Shown here one piece after another: positions 1-10,140 of a stretch of DNA of 34,252 bases. Both the position numbers and the translations under genes were made by a program. This DNA is from Azolla pinnata (lineage: Eukaryota > Streptophyta > Polypodiopsida > Salviniales > Salviniaceae). The DNA is taken from the NCBI GenBank assembly GCA_037176905.1, contig JBBBWG010031720.1:10151-44402 (forward strand), read 5' to 3'. Below the pieces are notes generated by a model that saw only the letters and a program-made list of their open reading frames with translations, searched no databases and was not told where the DNA came from. Within the stretch, counting starts at the first letter, position 1. Every line of letters starts with the position of its first letter.

Positions 1-768
1 TTTGTTAATTTAACTTCAAAAACTTCCATCAACATTCATTACATATTTAATACCCGCTTCCTGATTTGATGCTTCTAATCAGAACTATTCCCACGTAATG
101 CACCCCAAGAACTTCGATGATTATGTACATTGGATCCAAAACGCACCTGAAACAACAATCAAATTTTCAATACTATTCAGAAAGAACGAACAACAATTTT
201 TTACATCAACGATCTTAGACTTATGATCAATGGCCAATTTTTAGGGTTGGTGCCAATACAAACAGTGTAGAAGAGGCAACTTTCTTTAACATAGTAGAAC
301 CATGGAAAGTGAATGTGAACCACAGTGTGTACTTACACCAATAATATACTCCAACATTGTCCATTTCAATAGTGTTGACAATCAGTATGGTGTATTCCTA
401 AGCCATTCAAACGTTAAACATTGCTCATTTGCATTTGAAAAGATTGAGCTACCTTTGAAATCGATATTAAATTAGGGCATAACGAATATATATTACAAGG
501 AAGAGTGAATTACAAAAGTTTCCCCACCAAGGCTGTATCATAACAAAGCATGATGTGATTGACTATTCAACAAAGTACATTACATGCATTGACGTTCGAG
601 AGGAACAAAAATCATATCTGATTGAGGCTTGACACTCATTCAATTTCTGCAACTGCATTGACAATTTGTTCATGCAAGTTCCCATAATGCCATCACCTTC
701 CACTCTTTGGCTATGGCATACAAAGGATTCACCCGAAAGAAACAAGAATGTTCAATCACCATGCTTCT
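1..768. other. AT-rich flank downstream of the trihelix gene, no gene seen
   Basis: I see no convincing coding exon here. The only ORFs are short and show no recognisable motif. The segment nearest 768 is expected to hold the 3' UTR and poly(A) site of the minus-strand trihelix gene. No tandem repeat is evident. Confidence 0.5.
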
Positions 769-1818
769 TCATAGACAATAGTCTAACGGCATGAAGCAAG
801 TTGCAAACAGCCTTGCATCCATGTCAGCATCAGTGTTGATGTTGGATCCATTTATTTTTGCCAGTTCCATCTTAGTCTGCATAAAAAGCTGCCATTTCTG
901 CAACTCAAACTTCTTAATGATCTCCATGCGTGCTTTCTCAAGCTCTAAAGCTTGCTTTTGCTTCGCAGTTTCGACCTTCTCATACATTTCCACAAAGACC
1001 TCGACAGCTTTCCCGAGGGCTAACAAGGGGAGCTGATGATGCATCCATTCCTTGGACTTACCACAACTGTCTTCATGGTCCGAAGAGTCATCTGAAGCCT
1101 GAGAATCATCACAGCTGGATGAATTGTGCCTTTTGCAAGGTCTTGTATGGCCATGTCGAAGCCTCCCATTTGCATTCTTTACTCCATCACCATTACCCAC
1201 GTTCTGCCGGAGCAGATCACTGTTCCAAGGGTATCCTTTCCGCGCACCATTCTGGTCTCTACTCGGCATGATCGCCTCACCCTTTGCATCCTTCAGCACA
1301 CCAACATCATCATCATCCTCACCGTCGGCAGCCCATGTTCTATGAATTCCATTCTGCATTCTCTCCAACATATGTGCATCGTTACTGACCACATCATCAT
1401 CATGTTCATTTTCGTCGCTACCACCATTGCTAGGGCAAGCGTCAAGGGCCACATCATCGTTCTTCTCACAATTCAAGAGCTCGTCCATTTTCTCAAAGAA
1501 GACCCAGCTACTGGGGCTTCCATCGCCGATAGCAGCCAAGGCTTCTTGCTTACGCTTCTCCCGCTTATACTTCTTCTTCAAGGTATCGATCCGGTTCCTA
1601 CACTGAGTCTCAGATTTGAAGGGCGTACCTGTGAGGAGGACCTGCTGCGTGATGTGGGACCAGTCGAGCCGGCTGAGGGGTCCATAGCCGCGGCGATGGT
1701 GGCGCTGCCGGGGCATTTTGCGGCCCCAGGCTTCAAGCAGGGCGAGGGTGGAGGCCTCGTTCCAGATGTCTTCGTGATGCCCGCCTCCACCGCGTCTTTG
1801 AGCGGGCGGAGGTTTCAT
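769..1818 (-). CDS. SIP1/ASIL-type trihelix transcription factor, single exon
   Basis: A 349-residue uninterrupted frame. Residues about 17-115 form a trihelix (GT/Myb-SANT-like) DNA-binding domain: DIWNEAST, LLEAW, then RLDWSHITQQV, then TQCRNRIDTLKKKYKREK, closed by the amphipathic helix SSWVFFEKMDELL. The conserved tryptophans of the three helices and the fourth helix are present. The middle (about 120-255) is acidic, Ser/Asp-rich and low complexity. Residues about 265-330 form a Lys/Glu-rich coiled coil (MYEKVETAKQKQALELEK), the C-terminal dimerisation helix typical of the SIP1 clade, which includes ASIL1/ASIL2 and ENAP1. Family members are nuclear and bind GT-type elements; ASIL proteins repress seed-maturation genes in Arabidopsis. 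The target genes here are unknown. Lack of introns is common in this clade. The start was chosen because it gives a G at -3 and a short Pro/Arg/Gly leader before the domain. A telobox lies 115 bp upstream, and the long purine-pyrimidine array begins about 150 bp upstream. Confidence 0.93.
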   Translation of the reverse strand: MKPPPAQRRGGGGHHEDIWNEASTLALLEAWGRKMPRQRHHRRGYGPLSRLDWSHITQQVLLTGTPFKSETQCRNRIDTLKKKYKREKRKQEALAAIGDGSPSSWVFFEKMDELLNCEKNDDVALDACPSNGGSDENEHDDDVVSNDAHMLERMQNGIHRTWAADGEDDDDVGVLKDAKGEAIMPSRDQNGARKGYPWNSDLLRQNVGNGDGVKNANGRLRHGHTRPCKRHNSSSCDDSQASDDSSDHEDSCGKSKEWMHHQLPLLALGKAVEVFVEMYEKVETAKQKQALELEKARMEIIKKFELQKWQLFMQTKMELAKINGSNINTDADMDARLFATCFMPLDYCL

Positions 1819-1932
1819 GGCGGAGCTTAGAGCCTTGCAAGAGAGATGGAATCAGTCCCCGCCTGTTGCGACGAGGGAACAGATCTCATCTCCTCCTTCG
1901 CCCTTCTGTCAGACCACTCGCCATCGCTCTGC

Positions 1933-1940
1933 AAACCCTA
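1933..1940 (+). promoter_or_regulatory. Telobox AAACCCTA upstream of the trihelix gene
   Basis: An exact AAACCCTA lies 115 bp upstream of the ATG at 1818. Teloboxes are established plant promoter elements, frequent in genes for the translation machinery, and are bound by Pur-alpha and TRB proteins. Activity here is inferred from position alone. Confidence 0.5.
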
Positions 1941-2040
1941 GTTCAAGGGCGCAGACACTGGCTCCTATGAATGCATACATGCATGTATGCATGCATGCAT
2001 GCGTGTGTATGTATGCATGCATGCATGTGTATGTATGTAT

Positions 2041-2194
2041 GCGTGCGTGTGTATGTATGTATGCGTGCATATGTATGTATGTATGCGTGCGTGTGTATGT
2101 ATGTATGCGTGCGTGTGTATGTATGTATGCGTGCGTGTGTATGTATGTATGCGTGCATGTGTATGTATGTATGCGTGCGTGTGTATGTATGTAT
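2041..2194. repeat. 22-bp higher-order unit within the purine-pyrimidine array
   Basis: The hexamer GCGTGC or its GCGTGCAT variant recurs every 22 bp, at 2041, 2063, 2085, 2107, 2129, 2151 and 2173, each followed by a (TATG)n run. Seven regular copies show recent local amplification inside an otherwise irregular array. Confidence 0.85.
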
Positions 2195-2674
2195 GCATGC
2201 ATCGTATGCATGTGTGCCCCGGCGTGTGCATGTGTCGCTGTATGTATGCATGCGTGTATGTGTGTGCGACTGCGCGTGTGTATGATGTATATGCGCGTTT
2301 CTGTATGTATCTATGTATGCATGTGCGTGCGCATTCATGGCGTATGTATGTATGTATGCGTATGCGCATGTATGTGTGCGCGCTTGTGTATGTATGTGTG
2401 TGTGCATGTGTGTACGTCTGTGTATGTATGTATGTATGTGTGCGCGCTTGTGTATGTATGTGTGCGTGCATGTGTGTACGTCTGTGTATGTATGTATGTA
2501 TGTGTGCGTGTGTGTATATATTCATGGCGGTATGTATGCATGTGTGCATGCGTATATGTATGTATGTATGTATGTATGCATGTGTGTATGTATGTATATG
2601 TGCGTGTGTTTGAGTATGTAGGTATGTACGCATGTATGCATATGCGTGTGTGTTTGCGTTATGTAGGTATGTGT

Positions 2675-2928
2675 GTGTGTGTGTGTGCATGTGTGCGTTT
2701 GTGTATGTATGTGTGCGCATGTGTGGGCGTCTATGTATGTATGTCTGTGTGNNNNNNNNNNNNNNNNNNNNNNNNNNNNNNNNNNNNNNNNNNNNNNNNN
2801 NNNNNNNNNNNNNNNNNNNNNNNNNNNNNNNNNNNNNNNNNNNNNNNNNNNGTGTGTGTGTGTGCATGTGTGCGTTTGTGTATGTATGTGTGCGCATGTG
2901 TGGGCGTCTATGTATGTATGTCTGTGTG
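2675..2928. other. 100-N assembly gap (2752-2851) flanked by an exact 77-bp duplication
   Basis: The gap is exactly 100 Ns, a conventional placeholder for unknown size. The 77 bases immediately before it (2675-2751) are identical to the 77 bases immediately after it (2852-2928). The two contig ends probably overlap, so the gap may be of zero or negative length, or it may hide further identical repeat units. Confidence 0.9.
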
Positions 2929-3432
2929 CGTGCATGCGTGTATGCATTCATGGAGGTATGTATGTATGTGTGCGTGCATGTGTGTTTGTGTATGTATGTA
3001 TGTGTGCATGTGCCTCCGTATTCATGAATGTATGTATGCATTGTGCATGCATGTATGTGTGCGTATTTTGTGTATGTATGTGTATGCATGTGCGTGTGTA
3101 TTCATGAAGGTATGCATGTGTGCATCGATGCATGCGTGCATGTGTGTGCACGTGTGTATGCATGTGCGCATGTGTGCGTGCACGTGTGGATCTATGTGTG
3201 CGTGCGTATGTATGCATGTGCGCATATTTATGAATGTATGCATGTGTGTGTGCAATGCATCTACACGTGTGTCGGCATGTATGTGCGTGCGTGTATGCAT
3301 GTATGCGTGCATGTTTGTATGTATGTGTGCGTGCGTGTATGTATGTATGCATGTGTGTGCATTTATGGATGTCTACATGCATGCATGCATGTAAGTATGT
3401 GTGCATGTGTGCATGTGTGTATGTGTGTATGC

Positions 3433-4070
3433 TACGGTTAACGGCTTTCTATGTAGAGTCTCTCTATGATGTCGTCCGTTGCTGAAAATGCAGATGCGGT
3501 CTTTTATCCATCTGCAATTGACAAGCAATGTTTTTTCCAAATGTTGAAGCTTGACCACGTTATGTTCGAATCCAATGTTGATGTTGGTATTGGCTGTCTG
3601 CGGATCGGTTCTCATTGAGCACATCGATTCACGGATGTCAAGGACAGAACAACAATTGAAGATGAAGGAACAGTGAAATCAATCAAGAACTTTCACCGGA
3701 CAGTCAAATGACACATTGAAGGGTTTGCCCAGAAAGCTCCAGATTTTGCGCCATAAATCTCAACAAAAATTGATTCGTTTCATATGCCATCAAGATAGAT
3801 GCATGTGCCCGATTTGAAAAGATGCGTACGTCTGATTCGACGCAATTTGATAGGAAACATTGGACATCCTGTGAATTTTTTTCTGTGTTCATTCTAACAT
3901 GAAGGGTCTTGATGGCTTGTTCCATTTCCAATAGACTTACCTACTTCTTTCACATATCCTTGTTTGATTTGATCATACTTTTTATTTGATGGAAATCAAT
4001 TTCTACGATATGGCATCTTGACGCAAAATAGTTATGTTCTTTGATTCATTCATTGGCTTGTTCTCCTATC
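3433..4070. other. Gene-free spacer
   Basis: Ordinary mixed-sequence DNA between the array and the next tandem repeat. The ORFs are short and unrecognisable, and I see no repeat or RNA gene. Confidence 0.45.
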
Positions 4071-4690
4071 TATTGATTTTATCAAAATGCATGAAAAACC
4101 ACATCAGTTTCCAAATTAGGGTCTAGGGTTATAACTAACCAAAACACATGAAGGAAAGAAAAGAATATTACAAATAGAGATCATCTTATCAAATGTGGCC
4201 ACTTTTTCCTACAAATAGAGAATATTTGACCAATTGTAGCCACTTTTCCTCTGTTTGACCATCATGTGATCTCCAATCTAATCAACATCGCACCTCTTTG
4301 TATCCCTTCATGTTGATTTAATCAAATTGCATGAACAACAAGATCAGTTTCCAGATAAGGGTTTAGGGTTTAAGGTTATCACTAAGCCACCACTGCAAAA
4401 CTTTTGCCTTCATCTAGGAAAAGTTATTACAAATGTGGGCAACTTTTTACTACAAACAGAGATTATTTTATCAAATGTGGGCACTTTTTACTACCAACAG
4501 AGATTATTTGATCAATTGTAGCCATTTTTACCCCTGTTTTGACCATCATGCTGATCTCCAATCTAATCAACATCACACCTCTTTGTATTCCTTCATGTTG
4601 ATTTAATCAAATCGCATGAAAGACAAGATAAGTTTCCAAATTAGGGTTTAGGGTTATCACTCACTCAGAAGCTACCACTGCAAAACACTT
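4071..4690. repeat. Diverged tandem repeat, three copies of 240 bp, 285 bp and a partial
   Basis: Copies begin at 4071, 4311 and 4596 with a TTGATTTAATCAAA-like start followed by GCATGAA. Each copy then has TTTCCAAATTAGGG and a telomere-like TTAGGGTTTAGGGTT stretch. The first two copies continue with two ATGTGGCCACTTTT-type blocks and end in CATCATG...CTCCAATCTAATCAACATC. The third is truncated after the telomere-like block. Divergence between copies suggests an old duplication. I recognise no transposon family and see no coding content. Confidence 0.8.
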
Positions 4691-5560
4691 GCCTCCATGA
4701 AGGGGATTCAGGCCATCAATCCCTTGGCTAGGACTCAGATACTTAAAAAAAACACAATATGCAACATAATGCTATATGCATGAACATATACAAGAGAGTA
4801 ATGGCTTGAAATCTAACTCATATGACCGAGGCACATTTTTTAATGAATCCAGCATGGACATATCACATTCTTTTCTAGGCCAGAATCCCAAAATTATGTT
4901 TCCCCTTAAGAAAGTTAGCAAATCAGCTCAACATAGTTTTTCACACGATCAAAAAAAAAAACACTCAATTGTTCACCATCCTTCCAAAGTTTGTGCTTCT
5001 GGTTAGCACGATCCTTCTCATCAGACTTAGCCTGCAATTACCACTAAAATAGAGGGATTTCATCAGTTTGATATGACTGATGCAAAAGAAAATACAACGA
5101 GGAACGGAGGTTAGCATGTGGAGGGTTGATCCACTTTGAAAGTGCAGGTTTGATGGAGATGCTCTGATTCAAGATGGAAGTTGTTGAAACATCTCCTCTA
5201 CTTTGTAGAATCTGATGAGGTGAAGAACCTATTCTGATTTTACTATGTAGAAGTCATACATACATCGACATGGATATGGATGCGTATGAAAAACAAAGGA
5301 TCTTTATGCACTGTTGAAGAGATGGAGATTTCAACAATGCACATGCTATATTACTGAGCACAAAGACAAGTGTGTGCAGCTGCAAGAGAGCAACTCCCAA
5401 AATCTCTGTGATATGGGGATCAGAACACTTTTAAAAAACATCAGACAAAGCTCTTGTAATGTTTACCTCTTCCATTCCCATCCAAGCATGTTGCCACCAA
5501 AACTGCGGAAGATGGTTGTTTGTTGCTTCTGAGGGCACGCTGGCTGCCAGGTCTTCTTTT
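4691..5560. other. Spacer 3' of the MED26-like gene, no gene recognised
   Basis: AT-rich DNA with only short, featureless ORFs. It could contain the 3' UTR of the minus-strand MED26 gene if that gene extends this far. Confidence 0.4.
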
Positions 5561-5640
5561 ACTGTTCTGAGCCATTGTTAAACATAGGCTGTAGCAACAA
5601 TGCTTGCTGTTATGGAATATAGTTAAGAAAAAGAACCTAC

Positions 5641-5731
5641 CTTGCCATATGCATCGCTTCCTAAACCGGAGTGGCGCATCTAGCAGAGCTGATTTCCTCT
5701 TCAGGGCTGGAGCTTCATCACCGGAATCGCT
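5641..5731 (-). CDS. Candidate isolated coding exon, possibly the 3' tail of the MED26-like gene
   Basis: On the minus strand a pyrimidine tract plus CAG precedes 5731 and an AAG|GTAGGT donor follows 5641. The 91-nt exon is open in phase 0 and encodes a charged, NLS-like peptide (SDSGDEAPALKRK, then PLRFRKRC). A further acceptor at about 5566 would lead to an immediate stop in the continuing frame. A downstream AG at about 5558 keeps the frame open to give a Trp-rich tail. I could not connect it in phase to exon 8 of the MED26 model, so it may belong to that gene through an unseen exon, be an alternative 3' exon, or be fortuitous. Confidence 0.35.
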
Positions 5732-6478
5732 CTGAAAGGAGTTACTAAGCAAAATTTTCAAGTGTTGAGAATCAGACTAAGAGATGTTGTTAAAACGCCA
5801 GAATGCCAGGGTGAGATGTCATAGTAAGATGAACAGAAGTTGTTTGTTTATTACTGTATTCGATCTTGTACAAAGAAACAGCATGGATGGCCTTGAGGCC
5901 AAATCTCATTTTTCTGCTGCACCCCAACTTCCATAACTCTACAAAACATATTTCAAACAGGTCTGCTGATGAACTTCTTTTAGAATTTGCCCCCCCCCCA
6001 AAAATGCCATGGAAATGGAGTGACAAGGTCTACAGTTCTAATTGAAATGGGTTCTTCGATGAGGAAAAGACAGTTTGCGAGTCGAGCAAAACCCTGAAAT
6101 GTATTCTTCCGAAGGAGAACAGCAGCAGCTTGATACTTGATGACAAAAATCTTCCTCCTTTCCAATTTGGGGTTTTCCCCTTTGGTTTTCTTTTCTTTTC
6201 TTGTGCGCCTGCTGTCCTAACCAATCTTCCTCCTTTTTATCTACACGTCAAAGCTCTTGGGCGAGCATGAGAGCTCAGCCTACCATGCATTAAATGCGGA
6301 ATCTTAGCTCGTGCCGGGCCACCCTTCGGTAGGTCATGTAAGTCTAAAACTTGAATTGTCCTCTGCTTCTTTGCTGTATACAGATCAATCAGCAAAATGG
6401 ACCTTTTTTAAGAATCAGGATCACATCAATGGAGCCCTGTGTGTAAGATCATATGTACGTGAGTACGCAGAGGCATAC

Positions 6479-9024
6479 CGTGCTGTTCTCGCTCATAATT
6501 AACCCGCAGGTTTCTCTTCGCAGACTCCATCCTCTCATCCTATAAAACAAAACAGAAGGGGTTACTTGCGCAAATCCAGTCCTAATTAGCCATTACAAAT
6601 ACATGTATATTTTATGTACATGCATTTCAACAAATCCAATTTTAACATATACAGATACGCATACTTGCGTTCATTCATACGGCACCTAAAGATTCTGATT
6701 GTATTGCTCATAGATTATAGTCAAGAGTTGCGAAACAAACTCACAATCGAGTCCAGGTGCCGTGTTGCAACATTGTCGCTTTTCTGTGGGGATTTATGCT
6801 GTGGCCTGCTCATAGGATGTGAGTTACATGTTTCTTCTCGCCTTCTATCAACGCTTGTCGTGACATCAGCGACTGGCTTTGCCATCTTCCTCTCCATAGC
6901 ACAGTTAATTGTTGTGCCAATATGAGAGCGAGTCTCCTCCTTTTTCTGAAAGTTCTCACACTTGTTATTGGATTCCTTCACCATAGGAGGACAAGCATCA
7001 ACAGCTGTTTAAAAAGAAGGAAAGAAAAAACAGGTTAATACGAAGAAAGCAAACACTGCTATTCACTATCATATGGTCTTGCAAAGTGTCAATTGACAAA
7101 TAATAAGGAGCTGGGGATGTATAAGCTCGATTTTTGAATCAATACAGAGAGGGGACAGAAAGGCAGAGAAGATACATACATGAGACATCATCTTCCATCA
7201 AGTCCCATAGCTGTTGCAGATCGCAGAAGCATGTCCAAAAGAGCAACTCAAGTGAGTATGGCTCAAGACGAGGAAGAAGCAAACCGAAGGTAAACCTTGA
7301 AAAAGAAGGCTTTGACAAGTACCTGAAACATGTCTACGGATGCTGTCGATACACCCAAGAGGGCCGCTGCATCCATGGGTGGAGATGGAAGACCTGGTTC
7401 CTCATCAAACACGCTTTGTGTAGACAAAAGTTCTGGTCCATAGTTTACAACCAACAAAAAGGGAAAAAAAAACATCCATACAATCATGGTGAGCCGAAAC
7501 CATGCACAAATGTTGATCTTCTACGGATGTGCACGTACATACATAAAGCATGATACATGCGAAACTTGTGTGTGTACAATTGCGCATGTACATGTATTAT
7601 GTATGTATGTAGCCACGAGGGAATCTTGTTCTATAATAAGTAAAACAAAACAAGCTTTACCTGCTGGTGTATCTTTTGTTGTTGCTGCAGCAGTGACAGC
7701 AATTGCACTCTTGCAGCATGCCTGAACAAGCTCCTTCCATTCTCTGCATCAAATACATACACAACTTAACCTATTTGTCGTCGCTTCCCCATACGAGCAC
7801 GTGTTATGTACACAGTGCAAGTATGTATGAATTGCATGGTGTTCGTATACATATGGACATATGCATATGCATATATTCACATCAAACTAATCCCCTATCA
7901 TTTCCAAAAGTATCGAATGTTTGTGCATATGTGAAGAATGAGTGTACCTTACTAAGCGTTTTGCAAGGTTCGCTACCCTTGTGGATGGGCTGGATTTGCG
8001 AAGGCCATTGACAACCTTTCCGATCCCCGTTTCCTGAGTGCCAAAGCCTTTATCAGGGCACACAACATACACAAATACACAGCATATATAGATAGATAGA
8101 TAGATATAGATATACAAATTCCAATCAGTTCTATATAATCCATACCTTAAGAAGATCGAGCGATAAATCCATCAGCTCCAACTTTCGAAGAGAGTCGTAG
8201 ACCTCCTTCTCCGGCTGCTTGCACAAAAAAACAAACCAAACCAAAGAAAATTCCGGATCGATAATCTTGCTCCACCCTTCCAAAGAAAGCATGTCTTTTT
8301 AATAGTAAGAACACGATTTGAGATGCTGGAGCTTTTGCAAATGAGGAGTCTAGAACAGGAGTAATATCTAGACATAAAGCCATTGAAATGGTGATCGGAA
8401 CAGCATGGTGGAAACATGAAGCAGAAAGGAGCTGTTTTTCATGGAGGGTGAAAGGACCTGATAGCCGCATTTCTTGTCCAGCAATCGCTTGATCGATAAA
8501 ACCTCTTGCTTGTACAGCATTTCATCTTCGAGCTCTCTCGTGAGGGCCTCGGCTTCATCCAGATCGAAGCTCGAGGATCTGAATCCATTCCTATCCATCT
8601 CCTCTTCCTCGGCATCTTCGTCGTCGTCGTCATCGTGATCATCTTCGCCCTGACCGAGCCGCTGCTTCGAATCTCCGAGCTTCTCCCGGATGCTATCAGG
8701 AGATCCACGAGGGGGGAACCTCGACGCATGAGGTTCCTTCATCGGCTTGCCAGAGGCTCCAATGGCGGAGCAAGAGCAGAGGAGGAGGAGGGAGATGGCA
8801 CGGGCGGGGAATTCGCGAGCGGGGGCGAGCTTCTCGGGGGCGAAGAGCTTCTGCGCGAGGGCGTCTCTGTTCGAAACGAATCCCACAGGGTCCTCACGGT
8901 AGGATATGGCGAGAGCGCGCTCGCACACGGTCCATGGATCGACTCCCGCAGGATCCAACAGGCGGAAGAAATCTCTCCAATTCTGGATCGCGGCAAGGGG
9001 GGGAGATGATGCCGGATGCGCCAT
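6479..9024 (-). CDS. MED26: Mediator subunit 26-like protein (TFIIS N-terminal/LW domain), 3' end unresolved
   Basis: Eight exons in phase: 9024-8458, 8214-8146, 8033-7948, 7743-7661, 7432-7323, 7210-7180, 7004-6745 and 6539-6479 (422 codons so far). Exon 1 has the plant MED26 N-terminal helix (IQNWRDFFRLLDPAG...NRDALAQKLF), a strongly acidic run and EAEALTRELEDEM. Exons 2-4 encode the TFIIS N-terminal/LW fold: VYDSLRKLELMDLSLDLLK, then TGIGKVVNGLRKSS, then VANLAKRLVREWKELV. Exons 5-6 carry LPSPPMD and LWDLMEDDV, linker motifs of the family. Exon 8 has DERMESAKRNLRVNYE, matching the C-terminal helix before AKKQRT in Arabidopsis MED26b. MED26 links Mediator to elongation factors at RNA polymerase II in the nucleus. 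Exon 8 ends in phase 1 at a CACG|GTATGC donor, and I could not place the following exon with confidence. A GC-rich first exon and a promoter with TTAGGG repeats are notable. Confidence 0.85.
8091..8114. repeat. GATA microsatellite in MED26 intron 2
   Basis: A short (GATA)n run with minor interruption, between the donor at 8145 and the acceptor at 8034 of the MED26-like gene. No functional claim. Confidence 0.8.
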
Positions 9025-9099
9025 AGCTTCAAAGAGGGAAGAAAAAGAGGAATCGGCTTAGCTTCTGGGCGGAATCTTCGCATGCAACTCGGGCACTGC

Positions 9100-9144
9100 A
9101 GGGTAGGGCTAGGGCTAGGGTTAGGGTTAGGGTTTCCTAGGGTT
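9100..9144. promoter_or_regulatory. Telomere-type TAGGG(C/T) tract with telobox in the MED26 promoter
   Basis: Five consecutive AGGG(C/T)T units grade from GGGCTA to the true plant telomere unit and end in TAGGGTTT (9128-9135), followed by CCTAGGGTT. Read on the gene's strand this is AAACCCTA, 104 bp upstream of the ATG at 9024. It is a good telobox candidate and a small interstitial telomere-like repeat. Confidence 0.65.
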
Positions 9145-9374
9145 CTGGTGCAGTTGCAACGCAACTCCAGCCCTTATCGGATCGGAAGAGGGTTGCTTGG
9201 CCTTGTCTCCTTCTCTTCCCGATCAGAGGAGAAAGCTGAAAGACCTGCGCGACGGCAGAGAGACAGAAATCAGGAAGCTCTCCGCGTTACTTTCTTCTGA
9301 CACGGAGCAGCAGCGATGGCGCCGGATTCAAGCACGTGCTCGTCTTCTTTCGTTTTCCTCTCTGCAGATGGGCG
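9145..9374. other. GC-rich upstream region between MED26 promoter and GAT/GGT array
   Basis: Open frames on the plus strand continue into the array but show only charged low-complexity sequence. I see no independent gene. Confidence 0.4.
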
Positions 9375-9433
9375 AAATGAAGAAGATGAAGAAGAAGAAG
9401 ATGATGATGGTGATGATGGTGATGATCATGGTG

Positions 9434-9465
<32 letters not shown>

Positions 9466-10140
9466 GGTGGTGGTGGTGGTGATGCTGATGGTGATGATGG
9501 TGACGATGGTGACGATGGTGATGATGGTGTGCTGTTGGTGATCCTGGTGGTGATGATGATGATAGTGGTGATTATGGTGATACTGATGGTGATGATGATG
9601 ATGATGGTGATTATGGTGATGCTGATGGTGGTGATGATGATGGTGGTGATGATGATGGTGGTGATGATGGTGATGCTGATGGTGATGATGGTGATGATGG
9701 TGATGATGGTGATGATAGTGATGATGGTGATGATGATGTGATGATGATGGTGATGGTGGTGATGACGGTGACGGTGGTGATGGTGCTGGTGATGGTGGTG
9801 GTGATGATGATGATGGTGGTGGTGATGGTGATGATGTTGATGATGATGATGATGGTGATGGTAGTGGTGATGATTATGGTGATTATGGTGATGAGTGGTG
9901 ATGTTGGTGATGGTGGTGGTGATGATGGTGGTGATGATGTTGAATGTTGATGATGCTTACGCTAATGGTGATGATAATGATTATACCGATGTTGACGATG
10001 CTGACGGTGATGGTGGTGATGTTGCTCATGATGTCGATGTCGATGATGGTGTTGAGGGTGTGGTGATGTGATGATGGTGACCATGGATGATGATGATGCT
10101 GGTGGTGGTGGTGGTGATGATGATGATGGTGGTGATGATT
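9375..10140. repeat. Degenerate (GATGGT/GATGAT)n trinucleotide array
   Basis: About 765 bp of GAT, GGT and occasional GCT/GAC triplets on the plus strand. One frame reads poly-Asp/Gly and another Met/Val. The third contains TGA repeatedly. The changing phase of the triplets and the absence of any recognisable domain argue against a real acidic protein. Dense (GGT)n stretches such as 9464-9480 give local G-rich clusters. Confidence 0.9.

Larger units (their letters stand above)
1971..3432. repeat. Degenerate (TATG/TGCG/TGTG) array, nearly pure alternating purine-pyrimidine DNA
   Basis: About 1.46 kb built from TATG, CATG, CGTG and TG steps. Almost every base alternates purine with pyrimidine. 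All three stop codons contain two adjacent purines, so strictly alternating DNA cannot encode a stop in any frame. This explains why several long frames on both strands stay open (for example a Met/Cys/Val/Tyr-only frame from 1817 to 3394). These frames are composition artefacts and not genes. Such DNA is the classic substrate for left-handed Z-DNA. A 100-N gap interrupts it at 2752-2851. Confidence 0.95.

Noticed and set aside
1126-1830. 234-residue plus-strand frame opposite the trihelix gene
   Set aside because: It is the antisense shadow of a GC-rich real exon. The minus-strand frame has clear trihelix and coiled-coil domains.
1817-3394. 525-residue plus-strand open frame of Met/Cys/Val/Tyr and matching long His/Thr frames on the minus strand
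   Set aside because: Alternating purine-pyrimidine repeat DNA cannot contain stop codons, and the frame crosses the N gap. There is no domain and no splice structure.
1971-3432. CRISPR-like array
   Set aside because: Units are short, degenerate simple repeats without unique spacers, in a plant nuclear genome.
8506-9009. Plus-strand open frame across MED26 exon 1
   Set aside because: Shadow of the minus-strand exon, which carries the MED26 motifs.
9316-9741. Acidic Asp/Gly/Glu open frame that could be read as a histone-chaperone-like acidic protein
   Set aside because: It is translated GAT/GGT repeat that switches to Met/Val when the repeat phase slips. No conserved sequence is present.
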